A stretch of DNA of 64,000 bases from Massilia endophytica (GTDB lineage: Bacteria > Pseudomonadota > Gammaproteobacteria > Burkholderiales > Burkholderiaceae_D). A program made the position numbers and the translations under genes. Location of the stretch: positions 1,612,001-1,676,000 of the forward strand of contig NZ_CP088952.1 of assembly GCF_021165955.1 (NCBI RefSeq), given 5' to 3'. This document shows, in pieces, positions 53,851 through 62,721 of the stretch (within the stretch, counting starts at the first letter, position 1; the number at the start of each line of letters is the position of its first letter). The notes below the pieces were generated by a model, which saw only the letters and a program-made list of their open reading frames with translations, was not told where the DNA came from and made no database searches.

Positions 53851-55311
53851 ATGGCCCTGTTCACGCGCCTCCGCAAGCTCACGGGCCGCAAGGATGCCGA
53901 AGCCACCGGCCGCCTCGGCGTGGACGTGCTGGCCCAGCGCCGCAAGGACGGCGAACTTGCCCCCGAAGGCTGCGTAACGGTGCTGTTCAATGACAGCGGC
54001 CATACCCGACGCATGGTCTGCTTCCGCGGCGATGGCGGGCCCGCGAAGATCGTCTGCATGAAAGGCGAAAGCGCCTGGTGCTTCCATCCCGGACCGTACG
54101 AAGCCGATATCGTTCCCTTTGCCGCAGCGCCGGAAGTAGGGCTGCGCATCAGCTTCGTGATCGACGCCGCCGATCCGCGCGTGGCGCAGCAGCGTTTCGA
54201 TCTCCATCTCGTCTGCGAACTGGATTCCGGGCTTGCAGAGCTCACGCTGGCCTCGTTCGCCGCTTCGGTGCAGCACATCGTGCGTGCGGCGCTGGAGCAG
54301 GGAACGCTGGACCTGCCGCCCTGCACCTCGCTCGATGAATGGAATGCCTTCCGCGCCGGGCTCAATCAGTTGATGTACACGCGCTTCGGCGTGACGGTGG
54401 AAGACTGCATTCCAGTCGATCTCGCTGGCGCCGCCGATTTCGCCGCAACCTTGCGCGAGCGCGCCGCACAACCGGGTCCGTCTGCGGGGTCCGCGCGCGC
54501 CGTGGACGCCGCTACAGGCTCCGCATCAGCCGCCCCGCAGGCTGAAACCGCGCCGTCCAGCCTGGACGGCGTCGCCGCAAGGGATGAACCCGCATCTTCC
54601 CGCTCGGGCCGCGCCGCCGCGCGGGCTCGCCCGGTTCCTGCGGCCGAATACAGCGCTCCGGCGGCGGGCCACCCGTCGCCAGCCGGCCCAGAAGTTCCCC
54701 CATCGAGCAGCGCAGCGCCACGCGGACCGCGTATCGCTGCCGCAAGCGCTTCGGAGACCGGCAGCGGCAGCGCGCCCGAGCCTGCACCGGCAGCCGCGCC
54801 CGAAGCCGTCCGCGCGTCCGCCCCCGCAGCGCGGGCCACCTCGCATGCCCCTGTACCAGCCGCGTGGGCCGCGGGCGCGCCCTCGACGGCCACGGAGCGC
54901 CGCGACAGTTCGGCCCTCCGCCGGCTGTTCCTGGAACTGCCCGCACTGGCCGCAGGCCTGCGCCAGATTCCGCTGCCATCCGGCCAGCCACTGTTCCGCC
55001 AGCAGCAGGCACTGCTCCAGCGCCTGTCCCTGCTGGCTCTCGACACCGGCACCATGCCATCGCTGAACTGGATTGCTCCCGACCTCGAAGCTACGCAAAC
55101 CCAGCGCATTGCCCGCTCCGACCAGTCGAGCCGCGCAGCGGCGGCGCTGGACGAAGCCTGGGCCCTGCTGGCGCAAATGAGCCTGGAGGGGCAGCAGCGC
55201 GCCGCCGAATTGCTGAACGATGCCGACCGCATCCTCTCCAATCTCGAATTCCACCTGTCCCGCCGCCGTACGGTGGCCGAGCCGCAGGAACGGGTGGAGC
55301 CGAAGCTATGA
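53851..55311 (+). CDS. Probable degenerate SPFH-domain protein with disordered linker
   Basis: 486 residues. Residues ~60-185 contain strand-helix elements (RFDLHLVCEL; FAASVQHIVRAALEQG; FRAGLNQLMYTRFGVTVEDC) that parallel the SPFH domain of the fifth cluster gene, where a strand is followed by VRQIASEFIG and LRMRLAEFGLAAAQVE. A Pro/Ala/Ser-rich linker runs from about 200 to 345, then a helical C-terminal domain. The SPFH assignment is inference. Overlaps the next gene by ATGA, so a joint complex is likely. Confidence 0.6.
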   Translation: MALFTRLRKLTGRKDAEATGRLGVDVLAQRRKDGELAPEGCVTVLFNDSGHTRRMVCFRGDGGPAKIVCMKGESAWCFHPGPYEADIVPFAAAPEVGLRISFVIDAADPRVAQQRFDLHLVCELDSGLAELTLASFAASVQHIVRAALEQGTLDLPPCTSLDEWNAFRAGLNQLMYTRFGVTVEDCIPVDLAGAADFAATLRERAAQPGPSAGSARAVDAATGSASAAPQAETAPSSLDGVAARDEPASSRSGRAAARARPVPAAEYSAPAAGHPSPAGPEVPPSSSAAPRGPRIAAASASETGSGSAPEPAPAAAPEAVRASAPAARATSHAPVPAAWAAGAPSTATERRDSSALRRLFLELPALAAGLRQIPLPSGQPLFRQQQALLQRLSLLALDTGTMPSLNWIAPDLEATQTQRIARSDQSSRAAAALDEAWALLAQMSLEGQQRAAELLNDADRILSNLEFHLSRRRTVAEPQERVEPKL

Positions 55312-56348
55312 TCGACACTTCGCACAGCAGCGCGCGTCCCGTCACTCGCCCGCCAACCGCGGATTGCCGCTGCATCCTGCAGGACGGCCGCGTGCTGACC
55401 GTCACCGCGACGCGCCGCCCGCGCGCCAACCGCGCGGAAGTGAAGTGCGTCGCGCCCGGCGCCCCAGCCCTCGGCGAACGGATGCTGGAAGTGGTGCGCC
55501 TGGCGCGCTTGACGGAGCATCGCTTCGACAGCCGCGAGCAGGTGGTCATCAGCATGGACATCGAACCGCAGCATGAAGACCGAAGCTGGGAACTGGCTGC
55601 CGTGCTGGCCGACCGCATGGTGCGCGAGCTGTGGGCCGCTCCCGTTCCGCCCGTAACGGCCATGGGCTGGTCCGACGCGTGGCATCTGGGCCGCATCGAC
55701 GGCGGACCTTCGGCGGCGCAGCCGCAGGCCGGGACGATGCTGCTTGGCGGCCTAGGGCAGTTGAGCCATCTGGGCGCGCTCACCGGCCATGCCGACCCGT
55801 CTTCGGCGGTATCCTCCGTGCGCAGCTGGTTCCCGCTGCACAGCGGCGGCGTGAACGACACGCTGTGCTGGGTGGAAGCAAGCGTCTATCCGCTTGAGGG
55901 CGCCGAAAAGGAAGAGGATACGATCGCCGCGCCGGGCCTGGACGCAGCCACCCAGCTTGCCGTGCGCCAGACCCTGGCCGAGGCCCGCCATTTCGATGGC
56001 CAGGCACTGGGCCGCTGGCGCACGGTGGTGCGTTTCGGCGAACCGCGATTCCAGGGCAATTCCTATCAGCTCGCGCTCGTGATGGCCGACCGCCTCGCAC
56101 GCGGCAGGGACTTCGTGCCGCGCGGCCGTTTGATCGCCACCGGCGCCTCATCGGCCTGGCATGCGGGACGTGTCGATGCGGTCGAAGGCCGAGCGCCCAA
56201 GCTGGAATTGATAGAAAGACAAGCACGGAAGGGCGACCGCGTCCTGCTGCCCCTGGCCTGGCAGGCGGAAACAGCGGAGGCGTTTGGCGAAGGCCTGCGG
56301 GCGAAAGGCGTGTCCCTGGCCTGGATCGAGCGGATTGGGCTCATCTGA
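55308..56348 (+). CDS. Internally duplicated Lon-peptidase-fold-like protein
   Basis: 346 residues made of two related halves. Each has the block (R/N)S(W/Y)xLAxVxADR followed by ATG or AMG, then AWHxGR(I/V)D: Ser93 region and Ser252 region. The C half also has Lys298 in RAPKLELIERQARKGDRVLLP, placed like the catalytic Lys of Lon (S16) peptidases, where Ser and Lys are about 43 residues apart; here the distance is 46. The N half lacks such a Lys. No ATPase domain. Peptidase activity is a hypothesis; a pseudo-enzyme is possible. Confidence 0.6.
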   Translation: MIDTSHSSARPVTRPPTADCRCILQDGRVLTVTATRRPRANRAEVKCVAPGAPALGERMLEVVRLARLTEHRFDSREQVVISMDIEPQHEDRSWELAAVLADRMVRELWAAPVPPVTAMGWSDAWHLGRIDGGPSAAQPQAGTMLLGGLGQLSHLGALTGHADPSSAVSSVRSWFPLHSGGVNDTLCWVEASVYPLEGAEKEEDTIAAPGLDAATQLAVRQTLAEARHFDGQALGRWRTVVRFGEPRFQGNSYQLALVMADRLARGRDFVPRGRLIATGASSAWHAGRVDAVEGRAPKLELIERQARKGDRVLLPLAWQAETAEAFGEGLRAKGVSLAWIERIGLI

Positions 56349-56427
56349 ATCGTGCGCAGGACGATATATAGGTGCCGCTGCTAAAATCGGCAGGCAGGCG
56401 AGTAGATTACAGGCAAGGAGTCTGAGT

Positions 56428-58638
56428 ATGTTGAAAATGTTCGGTTTCGGCGGCAGCAAATGCCCACGCTGCGGACACCGCAATGCGGAGGCCTCGGGCT
56501 ATTGCGCCCAGTGCGGCCTGTCGCTCGGTGCGCCGCGCAGCGAGCCGGTCCTGCTCGAAAACCGCTGGGTGCCCGCCAACGACGAACTGGCGGTGTACTT
56601 CGGCGTGCGCGAGCTGTCCGGCATTTTCACCAAGACCTTGCGCGTGCCCGCCACCACGCGGGCTTACATCCTGCAGCAGGACAGGGCGACCGAGGTGCCG
56701 CAGGGCGAGTACGAGCTCGAAGGCTTCTTCCAGCGCCTGAACAACCTGCTGCGTGACCAGCACGCCGAGATCCTCATCACGCGCACCACGCCGCTGCCGG
56801 TGGAGTTCAGCTTCGGCGACCTTTACACCGCCGAGAACCTCAAGGTGGCCGCCAGCTTCACGGTCGGCATCAAGGTCGAGCAGGTCCCCGCGTTCGCCCA
56901 GCACTTCATGACGGTGCCGGGCACCGTGACCACGCTGCACCTGCACGAGCTGCTGGCCCCATCGGTGCGCCAGATCGCCTCCGAATTCATCGGCGCTCGC
57001 TCCATGCGCGAAATGAGCCGCAATGCGGACCTGCGCGCCCAGCTCGACGAGCGGCTGCAGTCCGCCTTGCGCATGCGCCTCGCGGAATTCGGCCTGGCCG
57101 CTGCGCAGGTTGAAACCCTGTCCCTGCGCCACGACAAGTTCGACGACAACCGCGACCGCATCGGCAGCCTCTGGCTGGTGGCCGACGAGCGCTATGTGCA
57201 GCTGGAGCACGTGAAGCAGCTGGACGAACTGTATAACGAGGAAGAATGGCAGGCCATCTGGCGCGAGGAGCAGAAGCAGCGCAGCGAGTACCGCCGCGCC
57301 GAGCTGCGCCAGGATGCCACGGTGGAGAAGGCCGAACTGGCGCTGAAGGAAGCCGAGCGCCTGCAGGCCATCCGCGCCCGCGAAATCGACCTGTACGCCC
57401 GCGTGATCGATGCCAAGACGCGCAAGGCGGCCTTCGACAGCGGCGCGGGCGCCACGGTCGCCGAACTGGAACACGAGCTGGCGAAGAAGAAGGTTGCGCA
57501 GACCGGCGAGGCGGCGGGCTGGGACCATGTGCGCCAGCTGGCGCAGATCCGCATGCGCGCCGAGCTGGAAGCGGCCCAGCAGAACGCGCTGGAAGAGCGC
57601 GCCATGGCGCGCCAGCGCTTCAGCCACCAGCTGTACATGCAGCAGCTCAGGAACAAGGTGGAGCAGGCGCTTGCCATCGAGGACGAATCGCACCGCCATG
57701 CCCAGGTGGCGCGCCTGCGCAAGGCTGAGGCGGACGCCCAGCAGCGCGAGACTGCCATCGAAGCGGAACACCAGCAGGCCCGCCTGCATGGCGTGACCAT
57801 GGCCAATGCCGTGCGCCGCCGGGAGGCCGAGCGCGTGCAGGAATGGGAGGAGCAGCAGCACCTCGCCCGCATGCGGGCCCACGAGGCCGAAGCGGGCATC
57901 AAGGTGGACGAGTTGAAACGCAGCGGCGCGAATGCCGAAGCGATCGCCCAGTTCGAAAAGCTGCAGCGTACCATCCAGGCGGACGGCATGCAGCAGCGCC
58001 AGGCGAACCAGATCGCGCACGAGGCCGAGGAGCAGCGGCTCTCGCTCAAGCTGCGCGAGCAGGAGGCCGCCTGGCAGCACGAACTGCGCAAGATGGAGAT
58101 GGAGCGCGACGAGCGCTTCCAGCGCTGGAAGGCGGAATACGACCTGGCGCGCATCGATATCGAACGCATCGAAACCATCGGAGGCCTGAGCGATACCGGC
58201 AAGATCGCCGTGGCCGCCACGCCCAACGCCCAGGCGCTTACGCAGCTGATGAAGACGCGCACCCATGCGGACATGACGCCGGACCAGCTGCAGGCCCTGG
58301 CGGCCGTGGTGGCGGCGGAAAACAGCATGAGCCCCGCGGAAGCCATGCGCCTGGTGCAGCAGAGCGCGCAGGACGAGCGCGCCCACAACGCCTCCCAGCA
58401 GGACAAGGACCGCGCCCACCAGCTGGAACTGCTCAAGCTCCAGAACGCGACGCACGCCAACGCGCTGGCCTCGCAGATGCAGCTCGGCGTAGGCGTTGCG
58501 CAGGCAGGCGCGCCGGTGCATCATCACCATGCGCCGTCGCAGCCGGGCGTGCGCTACTGCGTGAACGGCCATCCCGTGCCTGCCGACCGGCCGGATGCGA
58601 AGTTCTGCGCCGAATGCGGCGTGCCGCTGTCGCGCTGA
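56428..58638 (+). CDS. SPFH-domain coiled-coil protein with zinc ribbons at both ends
   Basis: 736 residues. N-terminal zinc ribbon: Cys12, Cys15, Cys26 and Cys29 (CPRCGHRN...YCAQCG). An SPFH/band-7-like domain follows at about 40-270, then a very long coiled coil (about 275-600) rich in Glu, Arg, Gln and Ala, and a less charged region. The C terminus has a second ribbon: Cys711, His715, Cys727 and Cys730. SPFH proteins build oligomeric scaffolds on membranes. GGCAAGGAGTC precedes the ATG. It is followed 19 bases later by the kinase gene, so phosphorylation or docking between them is likely. Confidence 0.82.
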   Translation: MLKMFGFGGSKCPRCGHRNAEASGYCAQCGLSLGAPRSEPVLLENRWVPANDELAVYFGVRELSGIFTKTLRVPATTRAYILQQDRATEVPQGEYELEGFFQRLNNLLRDQHAEILITRTTPLPVEFSFGDLYTAENLKVAASFTVGIKVEQVPAFAQHFMTVPGTVTTLHLHELLAPSVRQIASEFIGARSMREMSRNADLRAQLDERLQSALRMRLAEFGLAAAQVETLSLRHDKFDDNRDRIGSLWLVADERYVQLEHVKQLDELYNEEEWQAIWREEQKQRSEYRRAELRQDATVEKAELALKEAERLQAIRAREIDLYARVIDAKTRKAAFDSGAGATVAELEHELAKKKVAQTGEAAGWDHVRQLAQIRMRAELEAAQQNALEERAMARQRFSHQLYMQQLRNKVEQALAIEDESHRHAQVARLRKAEADAQQRETAIEAEHQQARLHGVTMANAVRRREAERVQEWEEQQHLARMRAHEAEAGIKVDELKRSGANAEAIAQFEKLQRTIQADGMQQRQANQIAHEAEEQRLSLKLREQEAAWQHELRKMEMERDERFQRWKAEYDLARIDIERIETIGGLSDTGKIAVAATPNAQALTQLMKTRTHADMTPDQLQALAAVVAAENSMSPAEAMRLVQQSAQDERAHNASQQDKDRAHQLELLKLQNATHANALASQMQLGVGVAQAGAPVHHHHAPSQPGVRYCVNGHPVPADRPDAKFCAECGVPLSR

Positions 58639-58657
58639 GGGAGATCGCAGAGGGGCA

Positions 58658-60931
58658 ATGCAGACAGCACGAGACAAGATCCGCGAACTGAGGGCGCTGC
58701 ACGAGGACGGCCTGCTGAGCCAGCAGGAGTTCGACCGGCGCAAGAACGCCATCCTGGACGCGGAGTACGCGCCGCCGGGCGGCGGCGCCGCGCCTGCGCC
58801 CCAGCGCCAGGGAACGGAACTCGGATTGATGGTGGGCCAGGAAATCGGCCCGCAGAACCGCCGCTACCGCCTGGAGCGCCTGATCGCCATGGGCGGCATG
58901 GGCCAGGTGTGGCAGGCCACGGACCTGGCCACGCACGCGGAGCTGGGCCACAGCGAAAAGGTGGCGATCAAGATCCTGCCGCCCCAGCTCACGCAGAGCC
59001 CCACCCATGCAAAACTGCTGATCGAGGAGGCCACCCAGGCCCGGCGTCTCGCGCATGACAATATCGTGCGCGTCTACGAATGGGCGCAGGACCCCGCCAC
59101 GCAGAGCTATTTCATCATCATGGAATGCCTGGAAGGCCAGGACCTGGACGCTTGGCTGGCCGCCAACGGCGCCATCGGTTTCGAACGCGCCGAACAGATG
59201 CTGCGCCCCGTGGCGGATGCGCTGCTCTACGCATGGGACAAGCATCGCCTCGTCCACCGGGACATCAAGCCGGGCAATGTCTTCCTCACGGCGCGCGGCG
59301 AGATCAAGCTGCTGGATTTCGGCATCGCCACGCGGGCGCGTAGCGCCGGAAGCACCATTGGCCCGCTGGCCGCGCCGAACGCCGGAACGGCGGGCTACCG
59401 TGCCCCGGAGGCAGGCACGCGGCAGGGACAGCCCAGCCCCCAGCTGGACGTGTACGCCGTGGCGGTGATGATCTACCAGATGCTCGCGGGCGCCATGCCA
59501 TTCGACGACACGCGCAAGCGCCAGTTCCAGCCTGCCGCGCCGCAGGGGCTGAACGAGCGCCAGTGGGACGTCCTGCAGAAAGGCTTTGCTTTCGATGCGG
59601 CGCAGCGCCAGGGCAGCGTGGCAGAGCTGCTCGACGCCCTACACGCGGCGGCCGGCCCCAGCGAAGAGGAAAAGGCGGCAGCCGCCCGGGCCGAAGAGGA
59701 GCGCCTGCGGCGCGAGGCCGAGGAGAAGCGGCTCAAGGCGGAGCAGGACCATCAGCTGGAAGTGCAGCGCCAGGTGGAGCTGGCGGCGCGGCGCAAGGCC
59801 GAGGCGCAGGCTGCGGCAGCCGAGAAGGCGCGTCTGGATCAGCAGCGGCGCGAGCTGGAAAAGCAGCGCAAGCTGGAAGCGGAAGCGGCGGCCCTGGAAC
59901 GCAAGGAGAAACTGCGCCAGCAGCTGCTGGCGCGGCGCGATGCGGATGCCGAGAAGGCGCGCCAGCTGCAGGAAGAGAAGCTGCGCAAGGCGGAGCGCCA
60001 GCGCGCGGAAGCTGCCTACCGCGCAGAGCAGGAACGCCACCGCAAGGAGCTCGCGGCACGCCATGCGGCGGAGCTGGCGAAGATCATGCCTGCGCCGGGC
60101 AGTCCGGTGGCCGATGCGAGCGGCGTGCTGCGCGACCGCTTCCTCAACGGCAGCGGCTACGGCCCGGACCTGGTGCTCATTCCCACTGGCCGCTTCCAGA
60201 TGGGCTCCACCGACTACGACCGCGAAGCCGCCGTGAAGGCAGGCTCGCAGAAGAACTGGCTGGACCGGGAAACACCCGCCCATTGGGTGGGCATCGAACG
60301 CTCCTTCGCCATGGGCCGCTATCCCGTGACGGTGGGCGAGTGGCGGCGCTTCGTGCAGGCCACGAACTGGGAGCCGACCTTTGACGCCGACTGGCAGAAC
60401 CCTGGCTTCCAGCAGACGGACGATCATCCCGTGGTGGGCGTCAGCTGGAACGACGCCCAGCTCTACCTGCACTGGCTGAGCGAAATGACGGGCCAGGAGT
60501 ACCGCCTGCCGAGCGAGGCGGAATGGGAGTATGCCTGCCGGGCGGGCACGCACACCGCGTTCAACTTCGGCGACGACATCTCGCCCGACTACGCCAACTA
60601 CGACGGCAACTTCACGTACAACGACGGGAAGAAAGGCGAATTCCGCCAGGGTACCACTAAGGTGGGCAGCTTCCCGCCCAACCCATGGGGCCTGCACGAC
60701 ATGCATGGCAACGTATGGGAATGGGTGCAGGACGTAGTGCACGAGAACTACCAGGGCGCACCGGTCGACGGCAGCGCCTGGGAGGAGGGGGGCGACCAGG
60801 TGCGACGCATCGTGCGCGGCGGCGCCTGGCTGTATCAGCCGCGCTACCTCCGTTCGGCCCTGCGCAACGCCTACTCCGCCATCCTCGCGAACGATGTGGT
60901 GGGCCTCCGCGTGGCGCGCAAGATCGACTGA
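58658..60931 (+). CDS. SHOCT-Ser/Thr kinase-coiled coil-FGE-domain fusion
   Basis: 757 residues. A SHOCT-like helical hairpin at about 5-32 (IRELRALHEDGLLSQQEFDRRK) is followed by a Hanks-type kinase at about 68-330 with MGGMGQVW, VAIK (Lys105), HRDIKPGN (Asp202), DFG (Asp220) and GTAGYRAPE, all intact. A charged coiled coil runs ~335-475. The C-terminal formylglycine-generating-enzyme/sulfatase-modifying domain (about 503-757) has LPSEAEWEYACR and NVWEWVQD, but RGGAWLYQPRYLRSALRN lacks the catalytic cysteines, so it is probably a binding domain. No membrane segment. Confidence 0.88.
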   Translation: MQTARDKIRELRALHEDGLLSQQEFDRRKNAILDAEYAPPGGGAAPAPQRQGTELGLMVGQEIGPQNRRYRLERLIAMGGMGQVWQATDLATHAELGHSEKVAIKILPPQLTQSPTHAKLLIEEATQARRLAHDNIVRVYEWAQDPATQSYFIIMECLEGQDLDAWLAANGAIGFERAEQMLRPVADALLYAWDKHRLVHRDIKPGNVFLTARGEIKLLDFGIATRARSAGSTIGPLAAPNAGTAGYRAPEAGTRQGQPSPQLDVYAVAVMIYQMLAGAMPFDDTRKRQFQPAAPQGLNERQWDVLQKGFAFDAAQRQGSVAELLDALHAAAGPSEEEKAAAARAEEERLRREAEEKRLKAEQDHQLEVQRQVELAARRKAEAQAAAAEKARLDQQRRELEKQRKLEAEAAALERKEKLRQQLLARRDADAEKARQLQEEKLRKAERQRAEAAYRAEQERHRKELAARHAAELAKIMPAPGSPVADASGVLRDRFLNGSGYGPDLVLIPTGRFQMGSTDYDREAAVKAGSQKNWLDRETPAHWVGIERSFAMGRYPVTVGEWRRFVQATNWEPTFDADWQNPGFQQTDDHPVVGVSWNDAQLYLHWLSEMTGQEYRLPSEAEWEYACRAGTHTAFNFGDDISPDYANYDGNFTYNDGKKGEFRQGTTKVGSFPPNPWGLHDMHGNVWEWVQDVVHENYQGAPVDGSAWEEGGDQVRRIVRGGAWLYQPRYLRSALRNAYSAILANDVVGLRVARKID

Positions 60932-60981
60932 TCTGCGCTGACGGTGTACATTGCGGTTTTGAACCGCATTGAGGGAATGCC

Positions 60982-61380
60982 ATGCCGACCACCGTAGTCC
61001 GTGACAAGACGCTGCCGATGCGCCACATCGTCCACGTCCGCAACCACATCATCTCCACCGATCTTTCCGCCGAGGAGGGCGGAAGCGATGCCGGGCCGTC
61101 GCCGCACGACCTGTACGACGCCGCGCTGAGCGCGTGCAAGGCGCTGACGGTGCTGTGGTACGCAAAGCGCAAGGGCATGCCGCTGGAGGACGTGCAGGTG
61201 AGCACGCAGCGCGACGATTCCGAGGAGCGCAAGGGCGTCTACCGCCTCGCCGCGACCCTGCACCTGACCGGTGAGCTTACCGTGGCCCAGCGCGAGGAAC
61301 TGCTGGCCGTGGCCGCCAAATGCCCTGTCCATAAACTGATGACGGCCGTGACCACGGAAGTCACCACCGTTCTGGGATAA
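60982..61380 (+). CDS. OsmC-family protein
   Basis: 132 residues of OsmC/Ohr-like fold: GPSPHDLYDAALSACKALTVLWYAKRKGM and KCPVHKLM supply the two redox Cys of the family. Such proteins reduce organic peroxides or act as acyl-thiol scavengers. GAGGGAATGCC precedes the ATG. It follows the kinase gene by 50 bases and precedes a pirin gene by four, so it may be on the same message. Confidence 0.88.
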   Translation: MPTTVVRDKTLPMRHIVHVRNHIISTDLSAEEGGSDAGPSPHDLYDAALSACKALTVLWYAKRKGMPLEDVQVSTQRDDSEERKGVYRLAATLHLTGELTVAQREELLAVAAKCPVHKLMTAVTTEVTTVLG

Positions 61381-61384
61381 AGCC

Positions 61385-62263
61385 ATGAGTATCGCGAATC
61401 TGCTGAAGGGGCACGAGAAGGACCTGGGCGGCGGCTTCCTGGTGCGCCGTTACCTGCCGTCGGCCATCAAGCAGGCCGTCGGCCCGTTCATCTTCTTCGA
61501 CCATTTCGGTCCCGTCGATGTGCCGCCGGACGCCAATCACGACGTGCGCCCGCACCCGCACATCGGCCTGGCCACCGTGACCTACCTCTACGAAGGCGCC
61601 ATCGACCACCGCGACAGCATCGGCTCCTTCCAGCGCATCGAACCGGGCGCCATCAACTGGATGACGGCTGGCAGCGGCATCGTGCACTCCGAGCGCACGC
61701 CGAAGGATCTGGTAGGCGTGCCTCACCGCACGCACGGCCTGCAGCTGTGGGCTGCGCTGCCCAAGGCACACGAAGAGGATTCACCCAGTTTCACGCACAC
61801 TCCCGCAAGCGACATTCCAGAAGTGGCGCAGGAAGGCGCGAAGGTGCGCGTGCTGGTGGGCAGCGCCTTCGGCCGCAGCTCGCCGGTACGCACCTACATG
61901 CAGACGCTGTATCTCGACGTGAAGCTGGATGAGGGACAGGAGCTGGAGCTTCCCGGCCTGCCACCCGAGGCGGCGCTGTATGCCGTGAGCGGCGAAGTGG
62001 AGATCGACGGGAAGCCGCTGCCTGTGTACACCATGGCCCTGCTCGATACCTCCACGGCGCCGCGCATCAAGGCAGTCAAGGCCGCGCAGTTCGTGGTGAT
62101 CGGCGGGGAGCCGCTGGACGGGCACCGCTTCCTGATGTGGAACTTTGTCTCGTCCAGCAAGGAGCGCCTGAAGCAGGCCGCGGACGACTGGGAAGCCCAG
62201 CGCTTTGAGCGCGTGCCCGGCGAAACGGAGTGGATTCCGCTGCCGAAGCGGCCGGGTAGTTAA
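61385..62263 (+). CDS. Pirin-family protein (second copy)
   Basis: A 292-residue bicupin: VRPHPHIGLATVTYLYEG holds the metal-binding His pair, and MTAGSGIVHSER follows. Sequence differs clearly from the pirin at 22221, including its C-terminal half (SAFGRSSPVRTYMQTLY). Probably coexpressed with osmC. Overlaps the convergent DUF1801 gene by four bases. Confidence 0.9.
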   Translation: MSIANLLKGHEKDLGGGFLVRRYLPSAIKQAVGPFIFFDHFGPVDVPPDANHDVRPHPHIGLATVTYLYEGAIDHRDSIGSFQRIEPGAINWMTAGSGIVHSERTPKDLVGVPHRTHGLQLWAALPKAHEEDSPSFTHTPASDIPEVAQEGAKVRVLVGSAFGRSSPVRTYMQTLYLDVKLDEGQELELPGLPPEAALYAVSGEVEIDGKPLPVYTMALLDTSTAPRIKAVKAAQFVVIGGEPLDGHRFLMWNFVSSSKERLKQAADDWEAQRFERVPGETEWIPLPKRPGS

Positions 62264-62721
62264 CGGACCAGCGACTGCTGGTACAGGGCGATATAGCGCT
62301 GTGCCGGCATGCGGCGTATGGCCTCGCCCAGCACATCCAGGGCGAGGTCGTCGAGCTTTTTGAAGCGCAGGCAGGACTTCCCCATGTCCAGCTTCTTGCC
62401 GCTGGCCGCCCAGGCCTGGCGGAACCACGCGAGATCTTCCGTCGGCGCTTCATCGGTGCAGCCGACGTAAAGGCCCATCATGTACAGCGACATGTAATTC
62501 TTCTGCGATGCCAGCGCCGCAAAGGGCAGCGGCTGTTTCGGATTGCAGTGGTAGCCCGCCGGGAAAACGCTGTGCGGCACGCCGTAGCCGATCATCGTCG
62601 GGAGCATGGTTTCACGGTACTGGGAATCCAGGTTGGCGAGAATGGTTTCGCGCACGGCGCGCATGGCCGCCTGGCGCTCCTCCGGCAAGGTGGCGAGGAA
62701 GGCCTCGATCGCTTCGCTCAT
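62260..62721 (-). CDS. DUF1801-family protein
   Basis: 153 residues: ETMLPTMIGYGVPHSVFPAGY, KNYMSLYMMGLYVG and GKSCLRFKKLDDLALDVLGEAI are the family blocks of the YdhG/DUF1801 fold. Function unknown. Its start overlaps the FHA gene's stop (ATGA), so it is translationally coupled to that gene. Confidence 0.86.
   Translation of the reverse strand: MSEAIEAFLATLPEERQAAMRAVRETILANLDSQYRETMLPTMIGYGVPHSVFPAGYHCNPKQPLPFAALASQKNYMSLYMMGLYVGCTDEAPTEDLAWFRQAWAASGKKLDMGKSCLRFKKLDDLALDVLGEAIRRMPAQRYIALYQQSLVR

Noticed and set aside
58658..60931. The FGE domain as a true sulfatase-activating enzyme
   Set aside because: The cysteines needed for formylglycine formation are missing and no sulfatase gene is nearby.
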